This document shows positions 7,808 through 18,156 of a stretch of DNA of 64,000 nt, piece after piece. The stretch covers positions 496,001-560,000 of the forward strand of contig NZ_JBAJMW010000001.1 of the NCBI RefSeq assembly GCF_036881825.1. The letters are read 5' to 3'. The notes beneath the pieces were generated by a model that ran no database searches, was not told the origin of the DNA, and worked only from the letters and a program-made list of their open reading frames with translations. The stretch's first letter is position 1. The number at the start of each line of letters is the position of its first letter. The stretch comes from Tersicoccus mangrovi. Lineage in GTDB: Bacteria; Actinomycetota; Actinomycetes; Actinomycetales; Micrococcaceae. The position numbers and the translations under genes are program-made.

Positions 7808-9220
7808 GTGGCACCGAAGAATCTGCAGGACGTGCTCGACGCGTCCGCGAACCCCGTGGAGCTGCTGCGCACGTCGCAGATCGGCTCGTACATCTACCCC
7901 GTGGTCCCCGCGGACTTCCAGAACTGGATCAAGGAGCAGACCGCGTGGCGTGACACGGCGGTGCTGTACGACCAGTCGCACCACATGGACAACCTGTTCC
8001 TCGAGGGCCCGGACGCCATCAAGCTGATCTCCGCGACGGCGATCAACTCCACGGCGACCTTCCCCGTGAACAAGGCCAAGCAGTACGTGCCCACCACCGC
8101 CGCGGGGCACGTGATCGGCGACGGCATCCTCTTCCACGAGGCCGACGACGAGTACGTCTACGTGGGCCGCTCCCCCGCCGCCAACTGGCTGCTCTACCAC
8201 GGCGAGACCGGCGGCTACCGGGACCTGGACATCACCGTGGACCGGCGCTCCCCCTCCCGGCCGTACGGCCACGAGGTCAACCGCCGCTACTACCGCTTCC
8301 AGATCCAGGGCCCGAACGCGTGGCCGGTGATCGAGAAGCTCAACGGCGGCCCGGTCGAGCAGCTGAAGTTCTTCACCATGGCCACCATGCAGATCGACGG
8401 CACCACCGTGCGGACCCTGCGTCACGGCATGGCCGGCGCCCCCGGCCTGGAGCTGTGGGGACCCTACGAGGACCACGACCGCATCCGGGACGCGATCGTC
8501 GCCGCCGGTGCCGAGTTCGGCCTCGTTCCGGTGGGCTCGCGCGCCTACCCGTCGAACACTCTCGAGTCGGGCTGGATCCCCTCCCCGCTGCCGGCCATCT
8601 ACACCGGTGAGGCCGAGCGCGGTTACCGCGAGTGGCTGCCCGCCGACAGCTACGAGGCCACCGGCACCCTCGCCGGGTCCTTCGTGTCCGAGAACATCGA
8701 GGACTACTACCGGACCCCGTGGGAGCTCGGGTACGGCTCGTTCGTCAAGTTCGACCACGACTTCATCGGCCGGGACGCCCTCGAGAAGATCGACAAGGAG
8801 ACCCAGCGCAAGAAGGTGACGCTGGCCTGGAACGCCGAGGACATGACGAAGCTCTTCGGCTCCCTGTTCGACGTCGACGGCCCGCACTACAAGTTCTTCG
8901 ACCTGCCGCTGGCGAACTACGGGTCGGCGAACTACGACTCCGTGGTGGACGCGGACGGCACCGTCGTCGGGCAGTCCATGTTCACCGGGTACAGCGCGAA
9001 CGAACGCCGGGCGCTCTCGCTCGCGACGGTCGACGCGAACGTGCCCGAGGGAACCGAGCTCTCCGTCATCTGGGGTGAGCCGAACGGCGGCACCTCGAAG
9101 GCCGCCGTCGAGCCGCACGAGCAGCTGCCGATCCGGGCCGTCGTGAGCCCGGTGCCGTATTCGACGGTCGCCCGCTCGTCGTACCAGGGCGGTTGGCGGA
9201 CGAACTACCAGCCCGCCTAG
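7808..9220 (+). CDS. THF-dependent aromatic O-demethylase, LigM/DesA-like, paralogue 3
   Basis: 470 aa, clearly the closest relative of paralogue 1: long shared blocks such as QDVLDAS, RPYGHEVNRRYYRFQIQGP and SFVSENIEDYY. Active-site residues match LigM in spacing: YIYP (28-31), His58/59 in YDQSHHM, Arg121 in YVGRSP and Tyr247 in GSRAYPSNTLESGW. The GTG start at 7808 follows GAGAGGAAA. It is the last gene of the metF-purU operon (40 bp after purU), tying methyl-transfer to folate recycling. Paralogues 1 and 3 probably act on related substrates; which is unknown. Confidence 0.86.
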   Translation: MAPKNLQDVLDASANPVELLRTSQIGSYIYPVVPADFQNWIKEQTAWRDTAVLYDQSHHMDNLFLEGPDAIKLISATAINSTATFPVNKAKQYVPTTAAGHVIGDGILFHEADDEYVYVGRSPAANWLLYHGETGGYRDLDITVDRRSPSRPYGHEVNRRYYRFQIQGPNAWPVIEKLNGGPVEQLKFFTMATMQIDGTTVRTLRHGMAGAPGLELWGPYEDHDRIRDAIVAAGAEFGLVPVGSRAYPSNTLESGWIPSPLPAIYTGEAERGYREWLPADSYEATGTLAGSFVSENIEDYYRTPWELGYGSFVKFDHDFIGRDALEKIDKETQRKKVTLAWNAEDMTKLFGSLFDVDGPHYKFFDLPLANYGSANYDSVVDADGTVVGQSMFTGYSANERRALSLATVDANVPEGTELSVIWGEPNGGTSKAAVEPHEQLPIRAVVSPVPYSTVARSSYQGGWRTNYQPA

Positions 9221-9233
9221 GGTGGTGCTCACC

Positions 9234-9261
9234 CGCGAGGGGGCCATCCGGCCCCCTCGCG
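9234..9261 (+). terminator. Hairpin terminator after O-demethylase paralogue 3
   Basis: Perfect 12-bp GC-rich stem (CGCGAGGGGGCC / GGCCCCCTCGCG) with a 4-nt loop ATCC, 13 bp past the stop codon and 28 bp before the padR start. No T-tract. Confidence 0.75.
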
Positions 9262-9289
9262 CCGTGTGCCGCCGAAGGAGCCCACCCCG

Positions 9290-9892
9290 ATGAGCCTGCG
9301 TTTCGCGCTGCTCGCGCTGCTGCGCGTCGGCCCGCTGTCGGGCTACGACCTGCAGAAGCAGTTCTCCGAGTCGGTGGGTCACGTCTGGCACGCCCCGGAC
9401 TCGCAGATCTACCCCGAGCTGCGCAAGATGGAGGCCGAGGGGCTGGTGGCGGCCGAGGAGCAGCCCCGCGGCGAACGCGCGACCCGGCGGGTCTACCACG
9501 TCACGGACGCCGGGGACCGGGCCTTCACCGACTGGATGCGCACGCCCCTGGCGTACTCCCGGGTCCGGGACCCCGCCCACCTGCGGGCCGCCTACCTGGA
9601 GACGACGACGCCGGCGGCGGCGCGGGCGTTCCTGTCCGCGCACATCGCCCAGTGGCAAGGGGAGATCGCCCGCTGGGAGGCGGAGCTGTCCCGAATCGAC
9701 GCCGTCGAGAATCCCATGCTCGCCCGCCGCATCGCCGTCACGGCCCCGCAGGACCGGGACCGGACCATCGCGTTCAAGCGCTTCGCCTACGAGGGACTGG
9801 TGGAGCGGGCGCGCGGTGAGGTCTCCTGGGGACGGCGTGGCCTCCATCTGATGGACACCCTCGTCGCCGACGACGGCTCCTGGGCCCGGTAG
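9290..9892 (+). CDS. PadR-family transcriptional regulator
   Basis: 200 aa. The N-terminal winged helix has the PadR signature (FALLALLRVGPLSGYDLQKQF, residues 4-24 with key GYDL; then SQIYPELRKMEAEGLV) and a VYHVTDAG wing. The C-terminal half is the helical Vir-type dimerisation domain. Start ATG 9290 follows AAGGAG. The prototype PadR represses phenolic-acid detoxification and is released by hydroxycinnamic acids, so this protein is the natural candidate to repress the adjacent O-demethylation genes in response to an aromatic ligand. Target and ligand are inferred. Confidence 0.85.
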   Translation: MSLRFALLALLRVGPLSGYDLQKQFSESVGHVWHAPDSQIYPELRKMEAEGLVAAEEQPRGERATRRVYHVTDAGDRAFTDWMRTPLAYSRVRDPAHLRAAYLETTTPAAARAFLSAHIAQWQGEIARWEAELSRIDAVENPMLARRIAVTAPQDRDRTIAFKRFAYEGLVERARGEVSWGRRGLHLMDTLVADDGSWAR

Positions 9893-9940
9893 CAGGCCAC
9901 CTCTGCAGGACGGCGTCGGCGGCGAGTCAGCGACGAACCG

Positions 9941-10387
9941 TCAGGAGTGAACGGTGCACCCGGAGTTCTTCGCCGCAGCCCACGCGATGCGCTGCCAGGA
10001 CACGGGGCTGACGTGCATGTAGTGATCGCCGGCCTCACCGCACAGCGCACGCCACGTCGCCGGCCCCACGACCCCGTCGACCTTCGAGCAGGTCCAGCCC
10101 TGGAAGCGGCGGACCGCGGTGTCGGTCCGGGGACCCCAGCTTCCGTCCGTCGCGATGTAGTGCAGGTAGAGGGAGTTGCAACCCCGCGTCGGGTCACCGT
10201 GCGCCTCCGCGTTCGCCACCCCGTTGAGCATCTTCTGGATGTTGGCCACGCACGGACCGGAACCACCCGAGCCGTAGATGTAACTCGTACACGATGCCGC
10301 CTGCGCGGGCGCCGCACCGCCGAGGGCCAAGCCGCTGACTGCCATCGTGGTCGCCACGGCACCGATCATCAGTTTCAGACGCTTCAC
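9941..10387 (-). CDS. Secreted peptidoglycan-binding domain protein
   Basis: 148 aa. GTG start at 10387 preceded by GAGGGGAC. A Sec signal peptide (MKRLKLMIGAVATTMAVSG..., cleavage after AQA near residue 30) is followed by a PG_binding_1-like module containing DGSWGPRTDTAVRRFQ and DGVVGPATWRALC. Four or more cysteines (SC, GPC, RGC, TC, LC, GC) suggest disulfides outside the cell. It may bind peptidoglycan non-covalently; no catalytic domain is visible, so the role is open. Own promoter at 10445-10473. Confidence 0.8.
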   Translation of the reverse strand: MKRLKLMIGAVATTMAVSGLALGGAAPAQAASCTSYIYGSGGSGPCVANIQKMLNGVANAEAHGDPTRGCNSLYLHYIATDGSWGPRTDTAVRRFQGWTCSKVDGVVGPATWRALCGEAGDHYMHVSPVSWQRIAWAAAKNSGCTVHS

Positions 10388-10444
10388 GGGAATGTCCCCT
10401 CGAGAGGTTCTGCACTGCCTGGATTCGAGCATGCAGCTGCCTGA

Positions 10445-10473
10445 AAGCTAGCACGGCGACCGGCGGGAGTCAC
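10445..10473 (-). promoter_or_regulatory. Promoter of the secreted peptidoglycan-binding protein
   Basis: On the minus strand GTGACT (10468-10473) and TAGCTT (10445-10450) are 17 nt apart, about 60 bp upstream of the GTG start and just past the end of purC. Confidence 0.45.
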
Positions 10474-10477
10474 CGGC

Positions 10478-11400
10478 TCAGAACGAGCGGCCCGTGAGCC
10501 GTTCGTACGCCTCGACGTAGCGGTCCCGGGTGGCGCCGACGACATCGTCGGGCAGGGCGGGCGGCGAGGTGTCCGACGCGCGGTCCCAGCCCGAGGCCGG
10601 GGAGGTGAGCCAGTCGCGGACGAACTGCTTGTCGAAGCTCGGCTGCGGCCTGCCGGGCTCCCACGCCGCGGCGTCCCAGAACCGGGACGAGTCCGGGGTG
10701 AGCACCTCGTCGGCCAGCGTGATGGTGCCGTCGTGCACGTCCAGGCCGAACTCCACCTTGGTGTCGGCGAGGATGATGCCGCGCTCCCGAGCGATCCGCT
10801 CCGCGGTGCCGTACACGCGCAGCGTCAGTTCGCGGATCCGGTCGGCCACGTCGAACCCGACGGCCTCGACCGTCTGCTCGAACGTGATGTTCTCGTCGTG
10901 CTCCCCCACCTCGGCCTTCGCGGACGGGGTGTAGAGCGGGGTCTCGAGCCGCGATCCGTCGGTCAGGCCCGCGGGGAGGGGCAGCGAGCACACCGTCCCG
11001 GACCGCCGGTACTCCTCGAGCCCGGACCCGGTCAGGTAGCCGCGGGCGATGCACTCGATCGGGAACATCGTCAGGTTCCGGCAGATCATGGCGCGGCCGG
11101 CCACCTCCTCGGGGACCGCCGTGGAGACGACGTGGTTCTCGATGTCGGCGAGCTGCTCGAACCACCACAGCGAGAGCTGGGTGAGCACCCGGCCCTTGTC
11201 GGGGATCGGGGTCGCGAGCACGTGGTCGTAGGCGCTGATCCGGTCGGTCGCGACGACGAGCACGTGCCGTTCGGGCGTCAGCTGCGGGTCGCCGTCCCCG
11301 TCGCCGTCCTCGGGCACGGTCGGCACGTAGAGCTCGCGCACCTTGCCGGAGTACACGTGCGTCCAGCCGGGCACCTGCGGCGCCTGGGCCAGGCCGGCGC

Positions 11401-11404
<4 letters not shown>
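10478..11404 (-). CDS. purC: Phosphoribosylaminoimidazole-succinocarboxamide synthase PurC
   Basis: 308 aa. ATP-dependent ligation of CAIR with aspartate to SAICAR in purine synthesis. Starts MSAGLAQAPQVPGWTHVYSGKVRELY; family motifs SGKVRELY, DRISAYDHVL, IPDKGRVL, CIARGYLTGSG, ILADTKVEFGL and DEVLTPDSSRFW are all present. An 8-residue Asp/Gly run (EDGDGDGD) interrupts the N-terminal strand region and looks like a lineage insert. Its ATG overlaps the purD stop by 4 bp, so the two are translationally coupled. Confidence 0.96.
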
Positions 11405-12774
<1,370 letters not shown>

Positions 12775-12843
12775 AGTGCTCAAGGGTACGGGGACGGCGG
12801 CGATCACCGCGATCCCGGAGCGCGATCCGGGATACTGGGAGGC

Positions 12844-13860
12844 ATGCCACAGACCTTCGCCGCGGACACCGCCGTGGAACTGGCCGTCGTCGAGCGCAAC
12901 GGCTTCATCGAGTCCCGGCACGTCGGTGCCGCCGTCGTCGTCGACGGGGACGGGCAGGTGATCCTCGAACTCGGGGACGTGCGCGCCCCGATCTTCGCGC
13001 GGTCGACGCTCAAGCCGTTCCAGGCGATCGCCTCGATGCAGGCCGGTGTACCGCTGCGCGGGCCGCAGGCGGCCATCGCCGCGGGCAGCCACCACGGCGG
13101 TTTCGACCACCGCGACGTCGTCGAGGGCATGCTCGCGGCCGCGGGCCTGGACGAGTCGGACCTGCAGTGCCCGCCCGCGTGGCCCTACGACGAGGAGGTG
13201 CGCGCGTGGCTCGTGCGCACCGAGCGGGGGAAGTCGCGGCTGGCGATGGAGTGCTCGGGCAAGCACGCCGCTTTCCTGTGGGCGTGCACCGAGGCCGGCT
13301 GGGACACCGAGACCTACCTCGACCCCGAGCACCCGCTCCAGCAGCGCGTGAAGAACGTGATCGAGGAGTACGCGCGGGAGAAGGTGGCCCACGTGGGCGT
13401 CGACGGGTGCGGGGCACCGGTCTCGACGGTCTCCCTGTACGGGCTGGCCCGCGCCTACTCGACGCTGGCGCAGGCGCCGCGCGAGATCATGGCCGACGCC
13501 CGCGCCGCGACCGTGGCCACCGCGATGCTCGACTACCCGTGGGCGGTCGCCGGAGCGGGCGCCCCGGACACCGTGGTGATGGACGAGCTCGAGGTGCTGA
13601 CGAAGAGCGGCGCCGAGGGCATCCTCGCCATGGGGACCTCCTCCGGCGTCACGATGACCCTGAAGATGCTCGACGGCGCCGGCCGGGCCGCCCCGCTGGT
13701 GGGGCTGAGCCTGCTGCAGGCCGCCGGCGTGCTGGACGCCGACCGGGTCGCCGCGGTGCTGCCGAAGGCCTCCCGCCCGGTGTTCGGCGGCGGGCGGCCG
13801 GTGGGCCGTCTCGGCCTCGCGGAACCGGTGGCCGCCCTGCTCGAGCGGGACCCCGCCTGA
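12844..13860 (+). CDS. Asparaginase, thermolabile (Rhizobium-type) family
   Basis: 338 aa. Matches the actinobacterial/rhizobial asparaginase family unrelated to E. coli AnsA/AnsB: STLKPFQA near 54-61, GSHHGGFDHRDVVEGML, MECSGKHAAFLWAC and DGCGAPVSTVSLYGLARAY, which carry the conserved Ser, Lys and Cys residues. It would hydrolyse L-asparagine to aspartate, a donor used by PurC and PurA. GATACT at 12831-12836 ends 7 bp before the ATG, so the mRNA may be nearly leaderless, although GGGAGG is also present. Confidence 0.85.
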   Translation: MPQTFAADTAVELAVVERNGFIESRHVGAAVVVDGDGQVILELGDVRAPIFARSTLKPFQAIASMQAGVPLRGPQAAIAAGSHHGGFDHRDVVEGMLAAAGLDESDLQCPPAWPYDEEVRAWLVRTERGKSRLAMECSGKHAAFLWACTEAGWDTETYLDPEHPLQQRVKNVIEEYAREKVAHVGVDGCGAPVSTVSLYGLARAYSTLAQAPREIMADARAATVATAMLDYPWAVAGAGAPDTVVMDELEVLTKSGAEGILAMGTSSGVTMTLKMLDGAGRAAPLVGLSLLQAAGVLDADRVAAVLPKASRPVFGGGRPVGRLGLAEPVAALLERDPA

Positions 13861-13890
13861 GCACGCTCTTCTGAGAGGACCGGGACCGGC

Positions 13891-14268
13891 ATGGCACGAC
13901 GACGGATCGAGTGGGCCGACGGGGACGCGGCCCTGAGCCGCTGGGCCGACGGCGCCACGGATCGCACGACGGTCGCGACCGCGGTCCGGTACGCCCTGGA
14001 GGAGCTGACCGCGCGGGCCCCGGGCAACAGCGTCGAGGTGCGCGTCCCGCCGTTCGGCGTCGCCCAGTGCGTGGCCGGCCCCCGGCACACCCGCGGTACC
14101 CCGCCCAACGTCATCGAGACGGACGCGGCGACCTTCCTGGCTCTCGTCACCGGCCGCACGGCGTGGGTGAACGAGCGCGAGGCCGGCACGGTGGCCGCGT
14201 CGGGGACCCGAGCCGACCTGGCGGACCTGCTGCCCCTGTGGTCGCGGTTCGCGACCGGCTCCTCGTGA
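13891..14268 (+). CDS. Sterol-carrier-family (SCP-like) small protein
   Basis: 125 aa, starting MARRRIEWADGDAALSRWADG after GAGAGGA. It resembles the small sterol-carrier-like proteins that actinobacteria keep beside purF (recall). EVRVPPFGVAQCVAGPRHTRGTPPNVIETDAATFLAL is split here by its key residues P53-F57 and DAATFLAL. No catalytic motif is obvious and the biochemical role is unknown. It lies 30 bp after the asparaginase on the same strand. Confidence 0.65.
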   Translation: MARRRIEWADGDAALSRWADGATDRTTVATAVRYALEELTARAPGNSVEVRVPPFGVAQCVAGPRHTRGTPPNVIETDAATFLALVTGRTAWVNEREAGTVAASGTRADLADLLPLWSRFATGSS

Positions 14269-14317
14269 CCGGCGGCCGGGTGATCGACCGCGCACCGCCG
14301 CGACTACGCTGGACGGC

Positions 14318-14749
14318 ATGAGTTCCGCTGTGCCCTCCCCCGACGCCGAGTCTGACACGGAGTCGACCGCCGAGCCCGACGCCGGATCCGCCGCCCCGGC
14401 CTCGCGTCCCGTGAGCCGACCGGTGGCCCCGCACGCCGAGCAGCAGGGAGGCCAGCCGCAGGTGACGGAGTCGGTCGAGCGTCGGGAGGTCGTCGTCCGC
14501 CGCGCACCGCGTTTCGCGCCGTTCCTCGTCGGCGGCGCCGTCCTCGGCTTCGTCGTCGCGGGCATCCTCGTCTTCAGCGTTCCGGAGGATCCGCAGTACA
14601 CCCCGGCCGCGGCCTTCGGCTTCTTCGCGATGCTCTTCGCCGTCGTCGGCGTGGGTCTCGGAGCGCTGCTCGCGCTCGCCCTCGACCGGCGCAGCCACCG
14701 GCGGGTGCGGCGGGGGTCGGCCGATGAGGTCACCGGGACCGTGCGATAA
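14318..14749 (+). CDS. Small two-helix membrane protein of unknown function
   Basis: 143 aa. The first 60 residues are Ser/Glu/Pro-rich and probably disordered. Two hydrophobic helices follow, around residues 68-86 (APFLVGGAVLGFVVAGILVF) and 98-120, then a basic tail (DRRSHRRVRR). It resembles short actinobacterial membrane proteins commonly upstream of purF, but I cannot name a function. TACGCT at 14305-14310 ends 7 bp before the ATG and no Shine-Dalgarno is seen, so the transcript is probably leaderless. Confidence 0.7.
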   Translation: MSSAVPSPDAESDTESTAEPDAGSAAPASRPVSRPVAPHAEQQGGQPQVTESVERREVVVRRAPRFAPFLVGGAVLGFVVAGILVFSVPEDPQYTPAAAFGFFAMLFAVVGVGLGALLALALDRRSHRRVRRGSADEVTGTVR

Positions 14750-14756
14750 TCGACCC

Positions 14757-16328
14757 GTGGCGCGTCCTGACGGAAGACTCTCGCACGATCTGCTCCCCGG
14801 GGAGAAAGGACCGCAGGACGCCTGCGGTGTCTTCGGGGTCTGGGCTCCCGGCGAGGAGGTCGCCAAGCTCTCCTACTTCGGCCTCTACGCCCTTCAGCAC
14901 CGCGGCCAGGAATCGGCCGGTATCGCGACCAGCGACGGCAGCCGCATCAACGTCTACAAGGACATGGGCCTCGTCTCCCAGGTGTTCGACGAGGCGACCC
15001 TCAACACCCTGACCGGCCACATCGCCGTCGGCCACTGCCGCTACTCGACGACCGGCGCCTCCGTCTGGGCCAACGCCCAGCCGACGCTCGGCGCCACCTC
15101 GTCGGGCACCGTCGCACTCGCCCACAACGGCAACCTGACCAACTCCGCCGCCCTGAACGACCTCGTGCGGGAGCGCTACGGCATCCCGCGCACGGGCGAG
15201 CTGGCGCAGGGCAACACCACCGACACGGCGCTCGTCACCGCCCTCTTCCAGGGCCGGCCCGGTGAGGACCTCGAGTCCACCGCGATGGAGATCCTCCCCC
15301 AGCTCGAGGGCGCCTTCTGCTTCGTCTTCATGGACGAGGGCACCCTGTACGCGGCGCGGGACCGGTACGGCGTCCGTCCCCTCGTCCTCGGCCGCCTGCA
15401 GCGCGGCTGGGTCGTGGCGTCGGAGACCTCCGCCCTGGACATCATCGGCGCGTCCCTCGTGCGTGAGATCGAGCCCGGCGAGTTCATCGCGGTCGACGAG
15501 AACGGCCTCCGGTCCCAGCGGTTCGCCGAGCGGGGCGCCGCCGGCTGCGTCTTCGAGTACGTGTACCTGGCCCGGCCGGACACGACGATCGCCGGCCGGA
15601 ACGTCTACGCGTCGCGCGTGGAGATGGGCCGCCGCCTCGCCGCGGAGCACGCCGTCGAGGCCGACCTCGTCATCCCCACCCCGGAGTCCGGGACGCCCGC
15701 GGCCATCGGCTACGCGGAGAAGTCCGGCATCCCGTTCGGCAACGGCCTCGTGAAGAACGCCTACGTCGGGCGCACGTTCATCCAGCCCAGTCAGACGATC
15801 CGTCAGCTCGGCATCCGGCTCAAGCTCAACCCGCTCAAGGACGTGGTGCGGGGCAAGCGGATCGTCGTCGTCGACGACTCGATCGTGCGCGGCAACACCC
15901 AGCGCGCGCTCGTGAGCATGCTTCGGGAGGCCGGCGCGGCCGAGGTGCACGTGCGGATCTCCTCGCCGCCCATCACGTGGCCCTGCTTCTACGGCATCGA
16001 CTTCGCCTCGCGTGCGGAGCTCATCGCGACCGGTCTCGGCGTCGACGACATCCGCACGTCGATCGGCGCGGACTCCCTGGGCTACATCTCGCAGGAGGGC
16101 ATGATCGCCGCCACCGAGCAGCCGCGGGAACGCCTGTGCACCGCGTGTTTCACCGGGGAGTACCCCATCCCGCTGCCGTCGCGGGACCGGCTGGGCAAGA
16201 ACCTGCTCGAGCGGGAGGACCCGGGCGGGTGCGAGCCCGGCCCGGACGACGACCTCGAACGGGTGCTCAACCCGGACGAGCAGCACGCCGCCGAGAAGGC
16301 CGCCACGGACCTGCGGGCCCGCGCATGA
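14757..16328 (+). CDS. purF: Amidophosphoribosyltransferase PurF
   Basis: 523 aa. First step of purine synthesis: PRPP plus glutamine to phosphoribosylamine. A 22-residue propeptide ends in GPQDA before the N-terminal-nucleophile Cys23 (CGVFGVW). Glutaminase motif HNGNLTN and the PRPP-binding loop VVVDDSIVRGNTQ are present, as are cysteines of the Fe-S form (CVFEYVY, PCFYGID, LCTACFTGEYP). GATAAT (14745-14750, with an upstream TG extension) ends 6 bp before the GTG, indicating a leaderless start. Overlaps purM by 4 bp. Confidence 0.97.
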   Translation: MARPDGRLSHDLLPGEKGPQDACGVFGVWAPGEEVAKLSYFGLYALQHRGQESAGIATSDGSRINVYKDMGLVSQVFDEATLNTLTGHIAVGHCRYSTTGASVWANAQPTLGATSSGTVALAHNGNLTNSAALNDLVRERYGIPRTGELAQGNTTDTALVTALFQGRPGEDLESTAMEILPQLEGAFCFVFMDEGTLYAARDRYGVRPLVLGRLQRGWVVASETSALDIIGASLVREIEPGEFIAVDENGLRSQRFAERGAAGCVFEYVYLARPDTTIAGRNVYASRVEMGRRLAAEHAVEADLVIPTPESGTPAAIGYAEKSGIPFGNGLVKNAYVGRTFIQPSQTIRQLGIRLKLNPLKDVVRGKRIVVVDDSIVRGNTQRALVSMLREAGAAEVHVRISSPPITWPCFYGIDFASRAELIATGLGVDDIRTSIGADSLGYISQEGMIAATEQPRERLCTACFTGEYPIPLPSRDRLGKNLLEREDPGGCEPGPDDDLERVLNPDEQHAAEKAATDLRARA

Positions 16329-17467
16329 GCGCCCCGCAGCAGCGCACGGACGCCGGCGCCGCCCAGGGCATCACCTACGCCAGCGCCGGCGTGGACGTCG
16401 AGGCCGGTGACCGCGCCGTCGAGCTGATGAAGGACGCCGTCCGCGCGACGCAGGGTCCGCAGGTCCTCGGCGGGGTCGGCGGGTTCGCCGGCCTCTACGA
16501 CGCCAGCGCACTGACCGCGTACCGCAAGCCCCTGCTCGCCACGTCGACCGACGGCGTGGGCACCAAGGTCGCCATCGCGCAGGCCCTCGACATCCACCAC
16601 ACCATCGGGTTCGACCTGGTCGGCATGGTGGTCGACGACATCGTCGTGGTCGGGGCGAAGCCGCTCTACATGACCGACTACATCGCGTGCGGCCGGGTGG
16701 TCCCCGAGCGGATCGCCGACATCGTGCGCGGCATCGCCGCCGCCTGCGAGCAGACCGGCACCGCCCTCGTGGGCGGGGAGACCGCGGAACACCCCGGGCT
16801 GCTGGCCCCGAACGAGTACGACGTCGCTGGCGCGGCCACCGGGATCGTCGAGGCGGACCGGGTGCTCGGGCCGGACCGGGTGCGGTCCGGCGACGTCGTC
16901 ATCGGCCTCGAGTCCTCGGGGCTGCACTCGAACGGTTACTCGCTCGTGCGCCGCGTCATCAACCACGCGGGCTGGGCGCTCGAGCGGCAGGTCTCAGAGC
17001 TGGGGCGCACGCTCGGCGAGGAACTGCTCGAGCCCACGCGCCTGTACACCGCGGACATCCTCGACCTGGCCGAGGCGCTCGACGAGGACCTGCACGCCGT
17101 CAGCCACGTGACCGGGGGCGGGCTCGCCGCCAACCTGGCGCGGGTGCTGCCGCAGGGCGTGACGGCGACGGTGGACCGGGCCACCTGGCAGCTGCCGCCG
17201 GTGTTCTCCCTGGTCGCGCAGCTGGGCCGGGTGCCGCAGGCGGACATGGAGCGCACGCTCAACCAGGGGGTCGGCATGGTCGCCGTCGTCGCCGAGGACG
17301 CGGCCGACGCCGCGGTCACCCGGTTGCGGGCGCGTGGCACGTCCGCCTGGGTGATGGGCCGGGTGGACCAGACCACCGGGCTCGTGACCGCGGGCGACCC
17401 CGACGTCGTCCAGGGCGCGAAGGGCGTGGACGGCGGCGCGGTGCGGCTGGTCAACCAGTACGCCTGA
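16325..17467 (+). CDS. purM: Phosphoribosylformylglycinamidine cyclo-ligase PurM
   Basis: 380 aa AIR synthetase converting FGAM to AIR with ATP. Motifs: ITYASAGVDVEAGDRAV, GGFAGLYD, TSTDGVGTKV, VDDIVVVGAKPLYMTDYIA with key residues D-D and GAKPL, GGETAEHPG, HSNGYSLVR and SHVTGGGLAANLARV. Its ATG overlaps the purF TGA. A strong hairpin follows 30 bp after the stop. Confidence 0.97.
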   Translation: MSAPQQRTDAGAAQGITYASAGVDVEAGDRAVELMKDAVRATQGPQVLGGVGGFAGLYDASALTAYRKPLLATSTDGVGTKVAIAQALDIHHTIGFDLVGMVVDDIVVVGAKPLYMTDYIACGRVVPERIADIVRGIAAACEQTGTALVGGETAEHPGLLAPNEYDVAGAATGIVEADRVLGPDRVRSGDVVIGLESSGLHSNGYSLVRRVINHAGWALERQVSELGRTLGEELLEPTRLYTADILDLAEALDEDLHAVSHVTGGGLAANLARVLPQGVTATVDRATWQLPPVFSLVAQLGRVPQADMERTLNQGVGMVAVVAEDAADAAVTRLRARGTSAWVMGRVDQTTGLVTAGDPDVVQGAKGVDGGAVRLVNQYA

Positions 17468-17497
17468 GCACGGTCCTCCCCGGCTCTCCGGCACAGC

Positions 17498-17529
17498 ACG
17501 CAGCACCCCACCAAGGTGAGGTGCTGCGT
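17498..17529. terminator. Bidirectional hairpin between purM and the DUF3073 gene
   Basis: Stem ACGCAGCACC / GGTGCTGCGT (10 bp) continued after one mismatch by CACC / GGTG. It lies between convergent genes and can serve both strands. No T-tract. Confidence 0.7.
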
Positions 17530-17594
17530 CGTGCGGAGATCAGCCGCGGGGGGCTGAGAAGGTCGACCTGGGTGAGGGGCCGGTTCGCGTCGGC

Positions 17595-17816
17595 TCAGCC
17601 GAGGCGACGGCTCCCTCGGTCATCATCGTCATCGTCCGCGTACCGGTCGACGTAGGACTCATCATCCTCGGCCGGCTGCGGATATCGGCTGGCAGGGGCA
17701 TGACCGGTGGAACCGGCCAGTTCGCGCTGCAGCGCCGAGTAGTCGGTCGAGGGACTGTAGTACTTGATGTCCCGCGCCTGCTTGGTGGCTTTCGCCTTCT
17801 GACGGCCGCGCCCCAT
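17595..17816 (-). CDS. DUF3073 family protein
   Basis: 73 aa, starting MGRGRQKAKATKQARDIKYY, the conserved opening of the actinobacterial DUF3073 family. The N-terminus is basic and the C-terminus very acidic (DESYVDRYADDDDDDRG). Start chosen at ATG 17816, preceded by GAGGGGG; a longer upstream reading frame is not family-like. Function unknown. Its position convergent with purM is common in Micrococcales as I recall it. Confidence 0.85.
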   Translation of the reverse strand: MGRGRQKAKATKQARDIKYYSPSTDYSALQRELAGSTGHAPASRYPQPAEDDESYVDRYADDDDDDRGSRRLG

Positions 17817-18156
17817 GGCGTGACCCCCTCTGCTCTGTCCGGACCCCCGTGGGCAGGGCACACGAGTGTGCGGGCCCAGGGATGATGTGGTCAATGTTTC
17901 GTAGATCTAGGGTACATGCTCGTCCGCCGCGCTCAGCACGTCCAGACCCGCCCATGGCCGCCGGTCCGCCGGCCGGAGGGCAGGCGTCGTGGTGACCGTC
18001 ACGGCCGGATGCGGTCCCGGGCGACGGGTGACCCCCGCCGGAGGATCGGTTAGGGTGCCAGCACGAGCCGGAACCGCAGGTCGCGGGCGGCTCAGTGACC
18101 CCGGGGACGCGTCCTGGTGGATGCGCCTCGACCCGCTGGAGAAGGGACGATCAGCC
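17817..18156. other. 340-bp divergent intergenic region
   Basis: No coding sequence supported. On the plus strand GTGACC (18028-18033) and TAGGGT (18051-18056), 17 nt apart, look like a promoter for the acidic orphan gene. On the minus strand TTGACC (17889-17894) could be the -35 for DUF3073, but its -10 is weak. The local AT-rich patch is around 17885-17920. Confidence 0.4.
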
